Part shown: piece by piece, positions 49,605-58,697 of the stretch | How positions within the stretch are numbered: the first letter of the stretch is position 1 | How the letters are laid out: each line of letters opens with the position of its first letter | Assembly (NCBI GenBank): GCA_040755415.1 | Contig: JBFMAZ010000017.1 | Span: forward strand, 1-64,000 | Length of the DNA: 64,000 nucleotides | Direction of reading: 5' to 3' | From: QYQD01 sp040755415 | GTDB lineage: Bacteria > Desulfobacterota > QYQD01 | Program-made: the position numbers and the translations under genes | Notes under the pieces: model-generated | Seen by the model: only the letters and a program-made list of their open reading frames with translations | Told to the model about the DNA's origin: nothing | The model's database searches: none

Positions 49605-52555
49605 TAAGAAAAAGTTGTGTCCTCCTGATCTGGTTTTTCCTGATGGGGATTGCGGATGTGGCGGCAGCCGATAAGGTGTCCGGTGAGAAGGCCGCTTCTC
49701 CGCCTGCGGTCCCCGGCGCAAGAATAATTATGAAACAGGAAGATGCGCCGCGATGGAAAAGCAAATGGGATCTGGCGCGTAAATTTACCCGCCAGAAGAA
49801 ATATGACGTAGCCCTGATCCTGTACAGGGAAGTATTAGAAATCAAGCCTACCCTGGATGACGCCCGTTTTGAGATGGCCCAGATCTTGAGATATATGGGT
49901 AGAGACAAGGAGGCTATAGAGGCCCTGGAGATTTTTTTAGAGTCAAAGCCTGACCGCATCGATGCCATGCTTCCCCTAGCCGAACTTTTGGCTGCCCACG
50001 AGAATGAAAAAAGGGCCATCAAACTTTACGAACAGATACTTTTAAAGGAACCCGCAAATTTTTCCGCCTTGAAGGGTCTGGGAGAGGCTCATCTCAAGCT
50101 AAAGAGCTATTCAGAGGCATCTAATCATCTGCTTAAGGCCTTGAGTTTAAACCCCCGGGACGTGGATCTGATTTATAAGATAGCTATCTGCCTTGATAAC
50201 CTGGGAAAATCCGGCGAAGCCGTAGCTTATTATCAGAGCCTGACCGGCCTTAAAGGCAACGACCCGGTTTTTGTTCACCGTTATGTGGATTCTCTTATAA
50301 ATGCCGGTCGCGAGGCAGAGGCCATAAGTGTGCTGAACGGATTTTTAAAAAATTATCCGGATAATCTGGCCGGCCACGAGAAGATTGCCCAGCTTTATCT
50401 TAAGAAAGAGAAGAAGAAAGAGGCGTTGCCGCATTTGAAAGAGGTGCTGAGTAAAAATCGAAATGACAGTAAACTCCTTTTTAAGATAGGGCAGATTGAA
50501 AGTGAGTTAGGGCTTTATAAGGATGCCGCAGCCAGCCTCCAGGCCCTGTTAAAGATTGAACCAAAACACAAGGAGGGGATGGTTGTACTGGCCCAGGCCC
50601 TTACTGCCACCGGACAATACCCTGCGGCTATAGAACAGTATAAGGCCTACCTGTCCCTTGCTGCAAAGGACGAGGAGGCCTGGAAAGGGCTGGCCAGTCT
50701 TTACCTAAAGACCAAACAGTATCCAGAGGCAGCCGCGATATATGAGAAACTAAGCCAGGAGTACCCGAAGAAAACAGGCTTTAAATTTGATCTGGCCGAC
50801 GTGTGGCTGAAAATGGGTGAACAGGAAAAGGCCCTTAGGCCCCTTGAGGATGTTTTATCCCTTGAGCCTAAGAACAAAGAGGCCTTAGTAAATAAGGCCA
50901 CTATTCTGCAGACGTTGGGCAGGACAAAGAAGGCTACCCCGATCTGGCAGGCGGTGGTTGAAGTTTATCCTGACTTTTCGCCGGCAAAGCTGGCCCTGGC
51001 CCATCTCCTTATTGAACAGGCCCAGACGCCCGCCGCCCAAAAATTATTTCGCTCTGTCCTGGCAGATGATGGTAAGGACCTGGAGGCATTAAAGGGCCTG
51101 GCAAAGACGCATGAGATTAGGGGTGAGCTGGATTTAGCCCTGGATACATATAAAAAGATACCGGCGGATAAGGGTGCCACGTTCGATCTGGCACGGGCTT
51201 ATGAGGGCCTGAAGAATTATGAAGAGGCCGGGAAGTGTTATGCCCGTCTGCTTGCCGAAAATCCTAATTCCAGGGAGGCCCCCCTTGGACTGGCCCGTTT
51301 AGCAAGACTCTCCGGCAACTACCATAGGAGCCGGACGATGTATGCGGATATTTTAAGCCGGTATCCTGACCTCAAATCCGCTTGCGACGGACTGGCGGAA
51401 CTCTATCTTGATGCGGGGGGCACGGATTACGCCCGGGCTGAATATCAGAAGATGATCTTAGAAGATTCGGGTTCACGAGCGGGGATACGGGGTCTGGTGC
51501 TTCTTCATCTGAGAGATAATGGGGGCAAAGAGGCTGAGGAGCTTCTAAAGACCTATCTTGCTTCTCACAGTGGTAGTAACGGGGAGCGTCTTCTGCTGGC
51601 CCGGATACTTATGGGGCGCAAAAAATGGGAAGAGGCCGCGGGTATCTATCAATCGATGTTTAACAGGGGAGGGGCGGCTGGAGAGGCGCGGACCGGGCTG
51701 GCTGAGCTATATTATAGAAGTGAAGAATTCCCGCAGGCCGTGGCCGTTTATAATGCGGCGTTGCAGGAAATGCCATATTCAGCGCTGGCATTAACCGGAC
51801 TCAGAAAATCTCTGGTTGAAGCTGGAGACGGCATATATTTGAAGACTATTGACCTGGAGATCGAAAGGCTATGCCAGTGCCGTCCTGATATTTTTTGGAA
51901 TGATGATTTCTTTAAAAGTGAACTCCTTGACTGGCCGGAGAAGGTGGCCTTGTACCAGAGGATCAAGGAGTACAACCCTGAACACTTCCTGGCCGGATGG
52001 TTTTTGGCCCGGGCCCTGGAGCATGTGGATGCGGATAAAGCACTAAAGGAATATGAAGACTGGGTGGAGAAATATCCGGATAATGAGGGCGGACTGCTCA
52101 AAGTAGCCCGGCTTTATGCCCGGAAGTTTACCTTTTCTAAGGCCCTGGCCCGGTATGATAAGCTCCTGGCCATCGATCCCAATAATGCCCTTTACCAGGG
52201 CGAAAAGATACAACTGTTTTTTGATTGGGGGCGTGGCGACGAGGCCCTGGTCCTTTTAAGGACGCTCCTTATCCCCCATGTCGATGACGTAATCGAAGAA
52301 AAGCTTAAGCAACTAGCGGAGGATGAAGGGGATCAGGAGATAAGGGACAAACTGGTTCGCTTTCTTTCCAAAAGACCTGAGGATTCTGTCTATCGGTTTT
52401 ATGAAAAATTTTCCCGCGAGATTGAAAAGAAAAGGTTCCCGCAAAAACTCCGCCCCGGTTTGGAGCGAATTCGCCTGGACCTGTATGGGGATTACCTGAT
52501 TCAGAAAAGAGCGCACGATAAAGGGAGAATCTTTAGCATTATTCCCCGGAGGTAG
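49601..52555 (+). CDS. Large TPR-repeat protein with signal peptide
   Basis: A 984-residue protein from ATG 49601, coupled to dppC by ATGA and preceded by GGAAGAGG. A signal peptide (IRKSCVLLIWFFLMGIADVAAAD) is followed by TPR units through almost the whole chain, for example ALILYREVLEIKPTLDDARFEMAQILRYMGRDKEAIEALE and AAIYEKLSQEYPKKTGFKFDLADVWLKMGEQEKALRPLE. It is probably periplasmic or outer-membrane bound and a scaffold. The link to the transporter is by position only; secretion of polysaccharide or envelope assembly are other possibilities. Confidence 0.85.
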   Translation: MIRKSCVLLIWFFLMGIADVAAADKVSGEKAASPPAVPGARIIMKQEDAPRWKSKWDLARKFTRQKKYDVALILYREVLEIKPTLDDARFEMAQILRYMGRDKEAIEALEIFLESKPDRIDAMLPLAELLAAHENEKRAIKLYEQILLKEPANFSALKGLGEAHLKLKSYSEASNHLLKALSLNPRDVDLIYKIAICLDNLGKSGEAVAYYQSLTGLKGNDPVFVHRYVDSLINAGREAEAISVLNGFLKNYPDNLAGHEKIAQLYLKKEKKKEALPHLKEVLSKNRNDSKLLFKIGQIESELGLYKDAAASLQALLKIEPKHKEGMVVLAQALTATGQYPAAIEQYKAYLSLAAKDEEAWKGLASLYLKTKQYPEAAAIYEKLSQEYPKKTGFKFDLADVWLKMGEQEKALRPLEDVLSLEPKNKEALVNKATILQTLGRTKKATPIWQAVVEVYPDFSPAKLALAHLLIEQAQTPAAQKLFRSVLADDGKDLEALKGLAKTHEIRGELDLALDTYKKIPADKGATFDLARAYEGLKNYEEAGKCYARLLAENPNSREAPLGLARLARLSGNYHRSRTMYADILSRYPDLKSACDGLAELYLDAGGTDYARAEYQKMILEDSGSRAGIRGLVLLHLRDNGGKEAEELLKTYLASHSGSNGERLLLARILMGRKKWEEAAGIYQSMFNRGGAAGEARTGLAELYYRSEEFPQAVAVYNAALQEMPYSALALTGLRKSLVEAGDGIYLKTIDLEIERLCQCRPDIFWNDDFFKSELLDWPEKVALYQRIKEYNPEHFLAGWFLARALEHVDADKALKEYEDWVEKYPDNEGGLLKVARLYARKFTFSKALARYDKLLAIDPNNALYQGEKIQLFFDWGRGDEALVLLRTLLIPHVDDVIEEKLKQLAEDEGDQEIRDKLVRFLSKRPEDSVYRFYEKFSREIEKKRFPQKLRPGLERIRLDLYGDYLIQKRAHDKGRIFSIIPRR

Positions 52556-52601
52556 GTTTTGAGGGGGGGGAGGGTGTAGGCGGCATCTGAAGGATCAATA
52601 T

Positions 52602-54113
52602 ATGAAAAGAATCCCATTCCTGTTGTTGGTTGTTTTCTTCCTCAGCGGTTGTGGCGGCCTCTATTTTAAAGAGTCTCCAACAAATATTCCCCCGCTACGC
52701 CTGGAAAGTATTTCCCGGCTAGGTTTTCGTGAACAATGGCTCGGCGTCGTCTTTAATGGTGAAAAGATCGGATTCAGCCACCTCAAGATTGAGGATACTG
52801 TGTCGCCGGGTCTTTTCAGGGTGGATTCGGATGGCGTAGTCTATCTGAACTTCATGGGGTTTAAGAAAGAAATTATCATGAAGAGCGCGGAATGGGTAAA
52901 TTCTGATCTGACGCTGGTCCAATTTGAGAGCGAGCGGGTCATGGATGGGGAAAAGATACTGGTAAGAGGATGGGTCGAAGGAGGACGGCTTCAGGTAAAA
53001 GTTACCGGGGAGGGATACGAGGAAGAAAAAAAATACACACTCCCCGGTCCCCTTTATGCCATGGGTCTTATCAATCTTATCCCTCATTTTCAAGGTCTAG
53101 AAGTAGGCCGGACCTATTCGAACTGGGTATATGACGTTCTGTCTCAGTCGGTTCAGGAACTAATGCAAGAGGTTACGGGACTGGAAGAAGGTGAACTGCT
53201 GGACGAGCCGGCCTTCCGGATAGAAACAACGCTGGCTGGCCTGTCCACCACGAGCTGGGTCAATGCCCGGGGCGAGACTCTTCTGGAAAAGGCCCTGCAT
53301 GGAATCTTAATCACGGCCAGGGAGAGTGAAACTGCGGCCAAGGAGTTTATTTATCAGGGTAGCCTGGGCAAGAAAGACCTGCTCCTTGATTTTAGCCTTA
53401 TCAAGACGGAAGTAAAGATCCCTTGCCCGCGCCAGATAAGGAAACTGGATATAATCTTTGCCGGATTAGATAATGGGACCTTTTTAAATGAGGATGAAAG
53501 GCAGAAAATTAAGATTGTCTCGCTGGATACGGGCAAGAATTACCGATTCCTGGTAGAAGTCCCTGATCTTTCCGGGTATAAAAGCGAACCCGTCCCTATC
53601 CGGGACGATAGGTATAAAAGATACCTCCTCCCCACCGGTTCTATCCAGAGTAACCATCCAGACATCGTAAAACTCTCCAGTGACATTATTGCGGGGGAGA
53701 CCGACGCCCTTAAGTTGGTAGGAAGGCTTACTTCCTGGGTGGACAAGGAGATAAAAGACAATCCGGCGGATTCTTTTACCGCACTTAATGTCCTTCATTC
53801 CCGCGAAGGGGAATGCCAGGCCCACTCCTATCTTTATGCGGCCCTGGCCCGGGCGGCAGGCATACCTACTAAAATAGTCTCCGGCTTGGTCTATGTAGAG
53901 GATACAGGTTTTCTCTATCATAGCTGGGCGGAGAGTTATGTGGGTTACTGGCTCTCTGTGGACCCTACCCTGGGTCAGGTAAACGTAGATGCCACACACA
54001 TAAAACTGATCGAGGGGGAGGATATCCAGTCCTTAAGCCCGCTGGTAAATATCGTGGGCCGGGTACAGGCGGTTATCAATGCCTATGATTATCACATCTT
54101 CATATGTCATTAG
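52602..54113 (+). CDS. Lipoprotein with transglutaminase-like domain
   Basis: A 503-residue protein with a lipobox (FLLLVVFFLSGCG, Cys17). The C-terminal part is a transglutaminase-like fold: catalytic Cys in HSREGECQAHSYLYAALARAAGIPTKIV, His in FLYHSWAESYVG and Asp in LSVDPTLGQVN. Domains of this type can be peptidases or cross-linkers. It follows the TPR gene by 46 bases, so the pair may act together at the envelope. It could be a bacterial transglutaminase-like protease acting on imported or surface peptides; this is not shown. Confidence 0.85.
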   Translation: MKRIPFLLLVVFFLSGCGGLYFKESPTNIPPLRLESISRLGFREQWLGVVFNGEKIGFSHLKIEDTVSPGLFRVDSDGVVYLNFMGFKKEIIMKSAEWVNSDLTLVQFESERVMDGEKILVRGWVEGGRLQVKVTGEGYEEEKKYTLPGPLYAMGLINLIPHFQGLEVGRTYSNWVYDVLSQSVQELMQEVTGLEEGELLDEPAFRIETTLAGLSTTSWVNARGETLLEKALHGILITARESETAAKEFIYQGSLGKKDLLLDFSLIKTEVKIPCPRQIRKLDIIFAGLDNGTFLNEDERQKIKIVSLDTGKNYRFLVEVPDLSGYKSEPVPIRDDRYKRYLLPTGSIQSNHPDIVKLSSDIIAGETDALKLVGRLTSWVDKEIKDNPADSFTALNVLHSREGECQAHSYLYAALARAAGIPTKIVSGLVYVEDTGFLYHSWAESYVGYWLSVDPTLGQVNVDATHIKLIEGEDIQSLSPLVNIVGRVQAVINAYDYHIFICH

Positions 54114-54129
54114 TGTTCCTACATGTTAT

Positions 54130-54304
54130 AGAAGCCGCTATTCCTTCGCTTCACGGCTTGCGCAGTGACCCTTCCGGGACTCGCAGGCGGGGAATATCTG
54201 CCCCTTCCAGCCTCTAAAGGGCTGGTCTTCCCCTTCCTGCTCGCCCTCGAAGGGTGTCCCACTGCTTCAGCGAGTTACGCTCAGGAACAACGGCTTCTAT
54301 AAAA
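54130..54304. repeat. Palindromic repeat with ATAGAAGCCG arms
   Basis: TTATAGAAGCCGCTATTCC and GGAACAACGGCTTCTATAAA are the outer arms. Smaller hairpins such as CCAGCCTCTAAAGGGCTGG lie inside. No gene is seen. Confidence 0.65.
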
Positions 54305-54332
54305 ATGTGGGGAAAGTTCACTAAGTACAAAC

Positions 54333-54361
54333 TTGACAATAACTGTTTCGGGGTGCATTAT
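54333..54361 (+). promoter_or_regulatory. Promoter before the small membrane ORF
   Basis: TTGACA (54333-54338), a 17-base spacer and CATTAT (54356-54361). The expected RNA start is near 54368. Confidence 0.65.
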
Positions 54362-54387
54362 TAGGGTGGTAATTAGACGGAGACGAC

Positions 54388-54495
54388 ATGGAAGATGCCC
54401 TGATTATCATCCTGGTCATAGCCTTTTTTGTGGCGCTGTTTAAGTGGGTAGTGCCGCGCCTAAGGCCGCCGACCTCCTTCAGTTGCCCTACCTGA
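54388..54495 (+). CDS. Small single-span membrane protein, possible selenoprotein
   Basis: A 35-residue ORF from ATG 54388 with GGAG five bases upstream and a good promoter at 54333. It reads EDALIIILVIAFFVALFKWV, one membrane helix, then PRLRPPTSFSCPT and TGA. If the TGA is read as selenocysteine, the chain goes on with ATKRPRSAGRRNNK to a TGA at 54538-54540, giving a CPTU redox-like motif, and CTGCG-GGC-CGCAG sits about 20 bases after the UGA as a possible SECIS. The organism has SelD, but the extension is unproven. Confidence 0.5.
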   Translation: MEDALIIILVIAFFVALFKWVVPRLRPPTSFSCPT

Positions 54496-54639
54496 GCAAC
54501 TAAAAGACCTCGCTCTGCGGGCCGCAGAAATAATAAATGAATTAGTTTTATACTTCCTACCTAAAGCCAGATAGTGTAAAATTCTTTTACCGGACATTAG
54601 ATTCCTGGATTGATTTTTAGCAAGGCAGGATGGGATGAA

Positions 54640-56415
54640 ATGACTGGTTACTGGAAGAAGCTTCTTAGGGTAAATCTTACCAGTGGGAAGACCGAGACCG
54701 AAGATATCCCTGGGGAGATTATCGCCAAATACCTTGGCGCCAAGGGTATCGGGGCCTACTACTTTATAAAAGGCCTTAAAAAGGGCATCGACCCCCTTTC
54801 TCCTGAAAATAGAATTATCTTGGCCACAGGCCCTTTTCAGGGTACGGAAATTCTATCCAGTGGCCGTTTTGCGGTCATTACCAAGTCTCCTCTCACCGGC
54901 ATATTTCTGGACAGCTATTGCGGGGGCATGCTTGGCCCTGGTCTCAAACGCTGCGGGCTTGATCTGGTGATTATCGAAGGTAAAGCAGAAAAGCCTGTAT
55001 ATATCTCCATAACCAATGGGCGGGCCCAGATAAGGGATGCCGCGCATTTATGGGGAAAGACCACTGCTGAAACAGAAAAGATCATAAGGTCAGCGGAAGG
55101 CAAGGATACGAAGATAGTTTCCATCGGTGCGGCCGGAGAAAACAGGGTGCTTTTCTCCTGCCTGATTAGTGACCGGCGCCGTGCCGCGGGCCGGGGCGGA
55201 GCAGGGGCGGTCTTTGGGGCGAAAAACCTTAAGGCCGTGGCGGTAAACGGTACGCTCGCTATCCCGGTTCATGACGCTAAAAAGATAAAGGAATTAAATC
55301 AAAGGGCTGTTCAGGCCGTAGCACAGAGGCGTAAAGATAACGCTGGCTTTTATCTTTACGGCACCTCATCAGTATTAGAATACTCCCACAGGAAAGACCG
55401 GTTACCGGTCCTCAATTTTCAAAAAGGTGAGTGGGCATACTATGAGGGACTGGATGGAGAGACCATCCACCGGGAGAATAAGGTCAAATTCAACCCCTGT
55501 TGTCCCTGTCCGATTGCCTGCGGCGGCATTCTTGTTGCTCAAGGCAAAGACCGGCCGGAGTATGAGACCCTGGCCATGCTGGGGGCAAACTGCGGCCTAA
55601 AAAGATATGAAGCCGTGGTCAAGGCCAATGAACTATGCGACCTCTACGGTCTGGACACTATTTCCACCGGTAATGTCATTGCCTTTGCCATGGAGTGCTC
55701 GGAAAAAGGGATAATAAAACAAAAGATCAGGTTTGGCGATGAGGCAAGGCTTCTTTCGTTGATTGAGGAGATTGCTTATCACAGGGGCATAGGCAAGCAG
55801 TTGGGACTGGGCGTCAAAAGATTGGCCGCGGTGTGGGGACACGGTTCCCGTGATTTTGCCATGCATGTGAAAGGTCTTGAGCTTCCGGCCTGGAATGCCC
55901 GGGGACAGTTAGGCCAGGGGCTGGCCTATATGACCGCTGATATCGGGGGTAGCCACTTACGCGACGGCCTTACGGAACATAGTCCACCTAATAAGCCGGC
56001 CCTGGGGGTTGTCAAAGAGCTGGTAGAGACCCAAAACAAGAGTACTGCTAAAGACAACTACATAATATGTGCTTTTGCCCTGTACACGATTACACAAGGG
56101 ATGTGTCTTAATTATTTTAAGGCCGTAACCGGCCTGGAAATAGATGAAAAGAAGATTCAGGAGATAGGAAACAGGATATTCACCCTTATTCGAAGCTTTA
56201 ATTGTGGGGAAGGGATAACGCGCAAGGATGATGGCCTCCCGGCCAGGGCCATGAATGAACCTCTGCCTTCAGGGGTAGCCAAAGGCTGTACAGCGTTTAT
56301 CAACGAAGAAGATAAAGAGCAGTGCCTGGATAGATACTATGAACTGCGCGGGTGGGATAAAGAGGGGATTCCTAAGAGGGAGACCCTGGAGGAGCTGGGT
56401 ATAGAGGCTGGCTGA
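54640..56415 (+). CDS. Aldehyde:ferredoxin oxidoreductase (tungsten AOR)
   Basis: Oxidises aldehydes to acids with ferredoxin, or reduces acids, using a tungsten-bispterin and a [4Fe-4S] cluster. I use ATG 54640 (MTGYWKKLLRVNLTSGKTE), since the family starts there; the longer frame adds ten residues. The 591-residue protein has RGGAGAVFGAKNLKAVAV and GTSSVLEYSH, and the cluster cysteines in FNPCCPCPIACGGI and further Cys toward the C-terminus (SFNCGEG). No ferredoxin or MoaD-like gene is adjacent, so its partners are elsewhere. Confidence 0.92.
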   Translation: MTGYWKKLLRVNLTSGKTETEDIPGEIIAKYLGAKGIGAYYFIKGLKKGIDPLSPENRIILATGPFQGTEILSSGRFAVITKSPLTGIFLDSYCGGMLGPGLKRCGLDLVIIEGKAEKPVYISITNGRAQIRDAAHLWGKTTAETEKIIRSAEGKDTKIVSIGAAGENRVLFSCLISDRRRAAGRGGAGAVFGAKNLKAVAVNGTLAIPVHDAKKIKELNQRAVQAVAQRRKDNAGFYLYGTSSVLEYSHRKDRLPVLNFQKGEWAYYEGLDGETIHRENKVKFNPCCPCPIACGGILVAQGKDRPEYETLAMLGANCGLKRYEAVVKANELCDLYGLDTISTGNVIAFAMECSEKGIIKQKIRFGDEARLLSLIEEIAYHRGIGKQLGLGVKRLAAVWGHGSRDFAMHVKGLELPAWNARGQLGQGLAYMTADIGGSHLRDGLTEHSPPNKPALGVVKELVETQNKSTAKDNYIICAFALYTITQGMCLNYFKAVTGLEIDEKKIQEIGNRIFTLIRSFNCGEGITRKDDGLPARAMNEPLPSGVAKGCTAFINEEDKEQCLDRYYELRGWDKEGIPKRETLEELGIEAG

Positions 56416-56468
56416 GGGTTTTCGTATATTCGCGGGTACTATCTTAAGGGCAGGAAAATAGGACGGGT

Positions 56469-57035
56469 TTAATTTTCTATAGTTACATAGGGTGCTATTT
56501 CTTTTAGTTTCTTTTCTCCGATCCCCTTGACATTCATAAGATCAGCAACGTCTTTGTACGGTCCATTTTGTTCGCGGAAAATAATGATGCTCCAGGCAAG
56601 TTGTGGCCCGATACCGGGGATGAGTTCCAGATCCTGTTCCGAGGCCGTGTTTAAGGGCATGGGAATGCCCAGGAGAAGTCGTTCGGGATTGGTCATGGGG
56701 ATAATTTTAATCTCATTTGTCCCATCCGGTTTAGAGGTAACCAGAAGCCTTGTACCGGTAGGCACTTTTTGTGACAGGAGGTGAGGGGAGGGTAGGGGAT
56801 TTTGTCTCAGACCGCCGGCCCTTTCGATTACTTCCTTGACCGATGGTTGTAAGTAGAAAGTGTAGAGGCCGGGGAAGCGGACTTCACCCATGACTTGAAA
56901 GTATTTCAGGCCCTGGGTGGAAAATGACCCTGCAGGTGAGACTGACTCGGGAGTTTTGTCATAAGAGAGGTAAAGATAGACACCGAGCAGGACGCCGGCC
57001 AGTAAGAGGACGGCCTGTTGCTCGTATCTGGTCAT
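56469..57035 (-). CDS. comEA: ComEA-type helix-hairpin-helix DNA-binding protein
   Basis: A 188-residue protein with an N-terminal membrane anchor (QAVLLLAGVLLGVYLYLSY), a SLBB-like segment (FQVMGEVRFPGLYTFYLQPSVKEVIERAGGL) and a C-terminal double helix-hairpin-helix (LNTASEQDLELIPGIGPQLAWSIIIFREQNGPYKDVADLMNVKGIGEKKLKEIAPYV). This layout is that of ComEA, which binds DNA outside the inner membrane during uptake. With PilT ATPases elsewhere in the window, natural transformation is possible but not shown. Confidence 0.88.
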   Translation of the reverse strand: MTRYEQQAVLLLAGVLLGVYLYLSYDKTPESVSPAGSFSTQGLKYFQVMGEVRFPGLYTFYLQPSVKEVIERAGGLRQNPLPSPHLLSQKVPTGTRLLVTSKPDGTNEIKIIPMTNPERLLLGIPMPLNTASEQDLELIPGIGPQLAWSIIIFREQNGPYKDVADLMNVKGIGEKKLKEIAPYVTIEN

Positions 57036-57064
57036 AAACGTGTAAACGTCCGAACGTGTAAACG

Positions 57065-58654
57065 CTAACTCACCCCCTTTTTCTTCTTACTGTCTTTAAG
57101 GAACTTATAATTGATGCTATCTACCAGGGCCTGCCAACTGGCCTCGATGATGTCCGTGGAGACGCCCACCGTTCCCCAGGTGTCTTCCCTGTCGCTGCTT
57201 TCGATAAGCACCCTTACCCGGGCGCCGGTGCCGGTCTTATCCGGGATAACGCGTACCTTGTAATCGCCAAGATGAACTTCTTTTAGCTCGGGGTAAAATT
57301 TTTCCAGGGCCTTACGGATAGCGTTGTCCAGGGCGTTTACCGGCCCATTGCCGATGGCGGCCGTATGCTCGACCTTCCCGCCAACTGCAAGCATGATAGT
57401 AGCCTCCGCCTGTGCCGCATCGTCTTCTTTTGATTTGTGGTCAATGACCCTGAAACCGAGAAGGTCGAAATACTTTTTCTGCGTGCCGAGGGCCCGGTGT
57501 ATCAAGAGTTCAAAGGAGGCCTCGGCCCCTTCAAACTGATATCCCTGATTTTCCAGTTCCTTGAGTTGTTTCAATATCTCCAGCACAACCGGATCGCGGC
57601 TTTCGAGGTCCAGGCCATACTGCATGGCCTTATGGAGGATATTGCTCTTTCCGGAGAGGTCGGATATAAGTATACGCTGTATATTCCCTACCTTTTCCGG
57701 TCGGACGTGTTCATAGGTCTCCGGATTTCTCTGCACGGCACTTACGTGGATGCCTCCCTTATGAGCAAAGGCGCTGGCCCCTACATAGGGTTGATATTTA
57801 TTGTGGGGCAGGTTGGCAATTTCTGTTACAAACCGCGATATCTCACTGAGTCTGGTTAGTTGCTCATCTGTGATGCATGGTATCTTCATTTTCAGCATCA
57901 GATTGGGAATGATCGTACAGAGGTTGGCGTTCCCGCACCGTTCACCATAGCCGTTCATCGTTCCCTGTATCTGAGAAGCTCCCAGTTCCGCGGCAACCAG
58001 GGAATTAGCCACCGCCAATCCGCTGTCGTTGTGGGTATGAATACCAAAGGGGGCATTTTTAAATTCTTTTTTTACCTTTCCGATGATATTGGCCATTTCC
58101 TGGGGCAACGTTCCGCCATTGGTATCGCAGAGTACGAGGCAGTCCGCACCGCCAGAAACAGCCTGCCTCAGCGTGGCCAGGGCATAGTCCGGGTTGGCCT
58201 TAAATCCGTCAAAGAAATGCTCGGCATCGTAAAAAAGCTGTTTCACATGGGGGCGGAGATATGCCAGGGAGTCACGGATTATCTCCAGATTACGCTCCAG
58301 GCTGATACGCAGGGCATCATGAACATGCACATCCCAGGTCTTGCCAAAGATCGTGATGACCTCTGTCCGGGCCTCTATGAGGGCGCGCAGGTTAGCATCT
58401 TGTTCCGGTGTGGTACGCGGATTATGGGTACTGCCAAAGGCTGCGATCTTGGCTGAGGAAAGGGCGTAATTTTTTATCTCCTTAAAAAACTGTATGTCCT
58501 TAGGGTTTGACCCGGGCCACCCCCCCTCGATATAGTGGATACCCAATTCATCCAGCTTTAGAGAGATCCGCACCTTGTCTTCGACCGAGACGTTAAAATC
58601 TTCGGCCTGGGTGCCATCTCTTAATGTAGTATCATATATTTCTATACGCCGCAT
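57065..58654 (-). CDS. cimA: Citramalate synthase
   Basis: Condenses pyruvate and acetyl-CoA to citramalate, the first step of the threonine-independent route to isoleucine. The 529-residue protein has the DRE-TIM signature DTTLRDGTQAEDFNVSVEDKVRI, then ETWDVH-type residues (IFGKTWDVHV) and HTHNDSGLAVANSLVAAELG, and the C-terminal regulatory LeuA-dimer domain near residues 400-515. The FGKTWDVH block separates CimA from isopropylmalate and homocitrate synthases. Downstream of lysC by 43 bases. Confidence 0.93.
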   Translation of the reverse strand: MRRIEIYDTTLRDGTQAEDFNVSVEDKVRISLKLDELGIHYIEGGWPGSNPKDIQFFKEIKNYALSSAKIAAFGSTHNPRTTPEQDANLRALIEARTEVITIFGKTWDVHVHDALRISLERNLEIIRDSLAYLRPHVKQLFYDAEHFFDGFKANPDYALATLRQAVSGGADCLVLCDTNGGTLPQEMANIIGKVKKEFKNAPFGIHTHNDSGLAVANSLVAAELGASQIQGTMNGYGERCGNANLCTIIPNLMLKMKIPCITDEQLTRLSEISRFVTEIANLPHNKYQPYVGASAFAHKGGIHVSAVQRNPETYEHVRPEKVGNIQRILISDLSGKSNILHKAMQYGLDLESRDPVVLEILKQLKELENQGYQFEGAEASFELLIHRALGTQKKYFDLLGFRVIDHKSKEDDAAQAEATIMLAVGGKVEHTAAIGNGPVNALDNAIRKALEKFYPELKEVHLGDYKVRVIPDKTGTGARVRVLIESSDREDTWGTVGVSTDIIEASWQALVDSINYKFLKDSKKKKGVS

Positions 58655-58697
58655 TCTTGATACCTCTTAAAAATTCGAATTTCGAAATTCGAATTTA

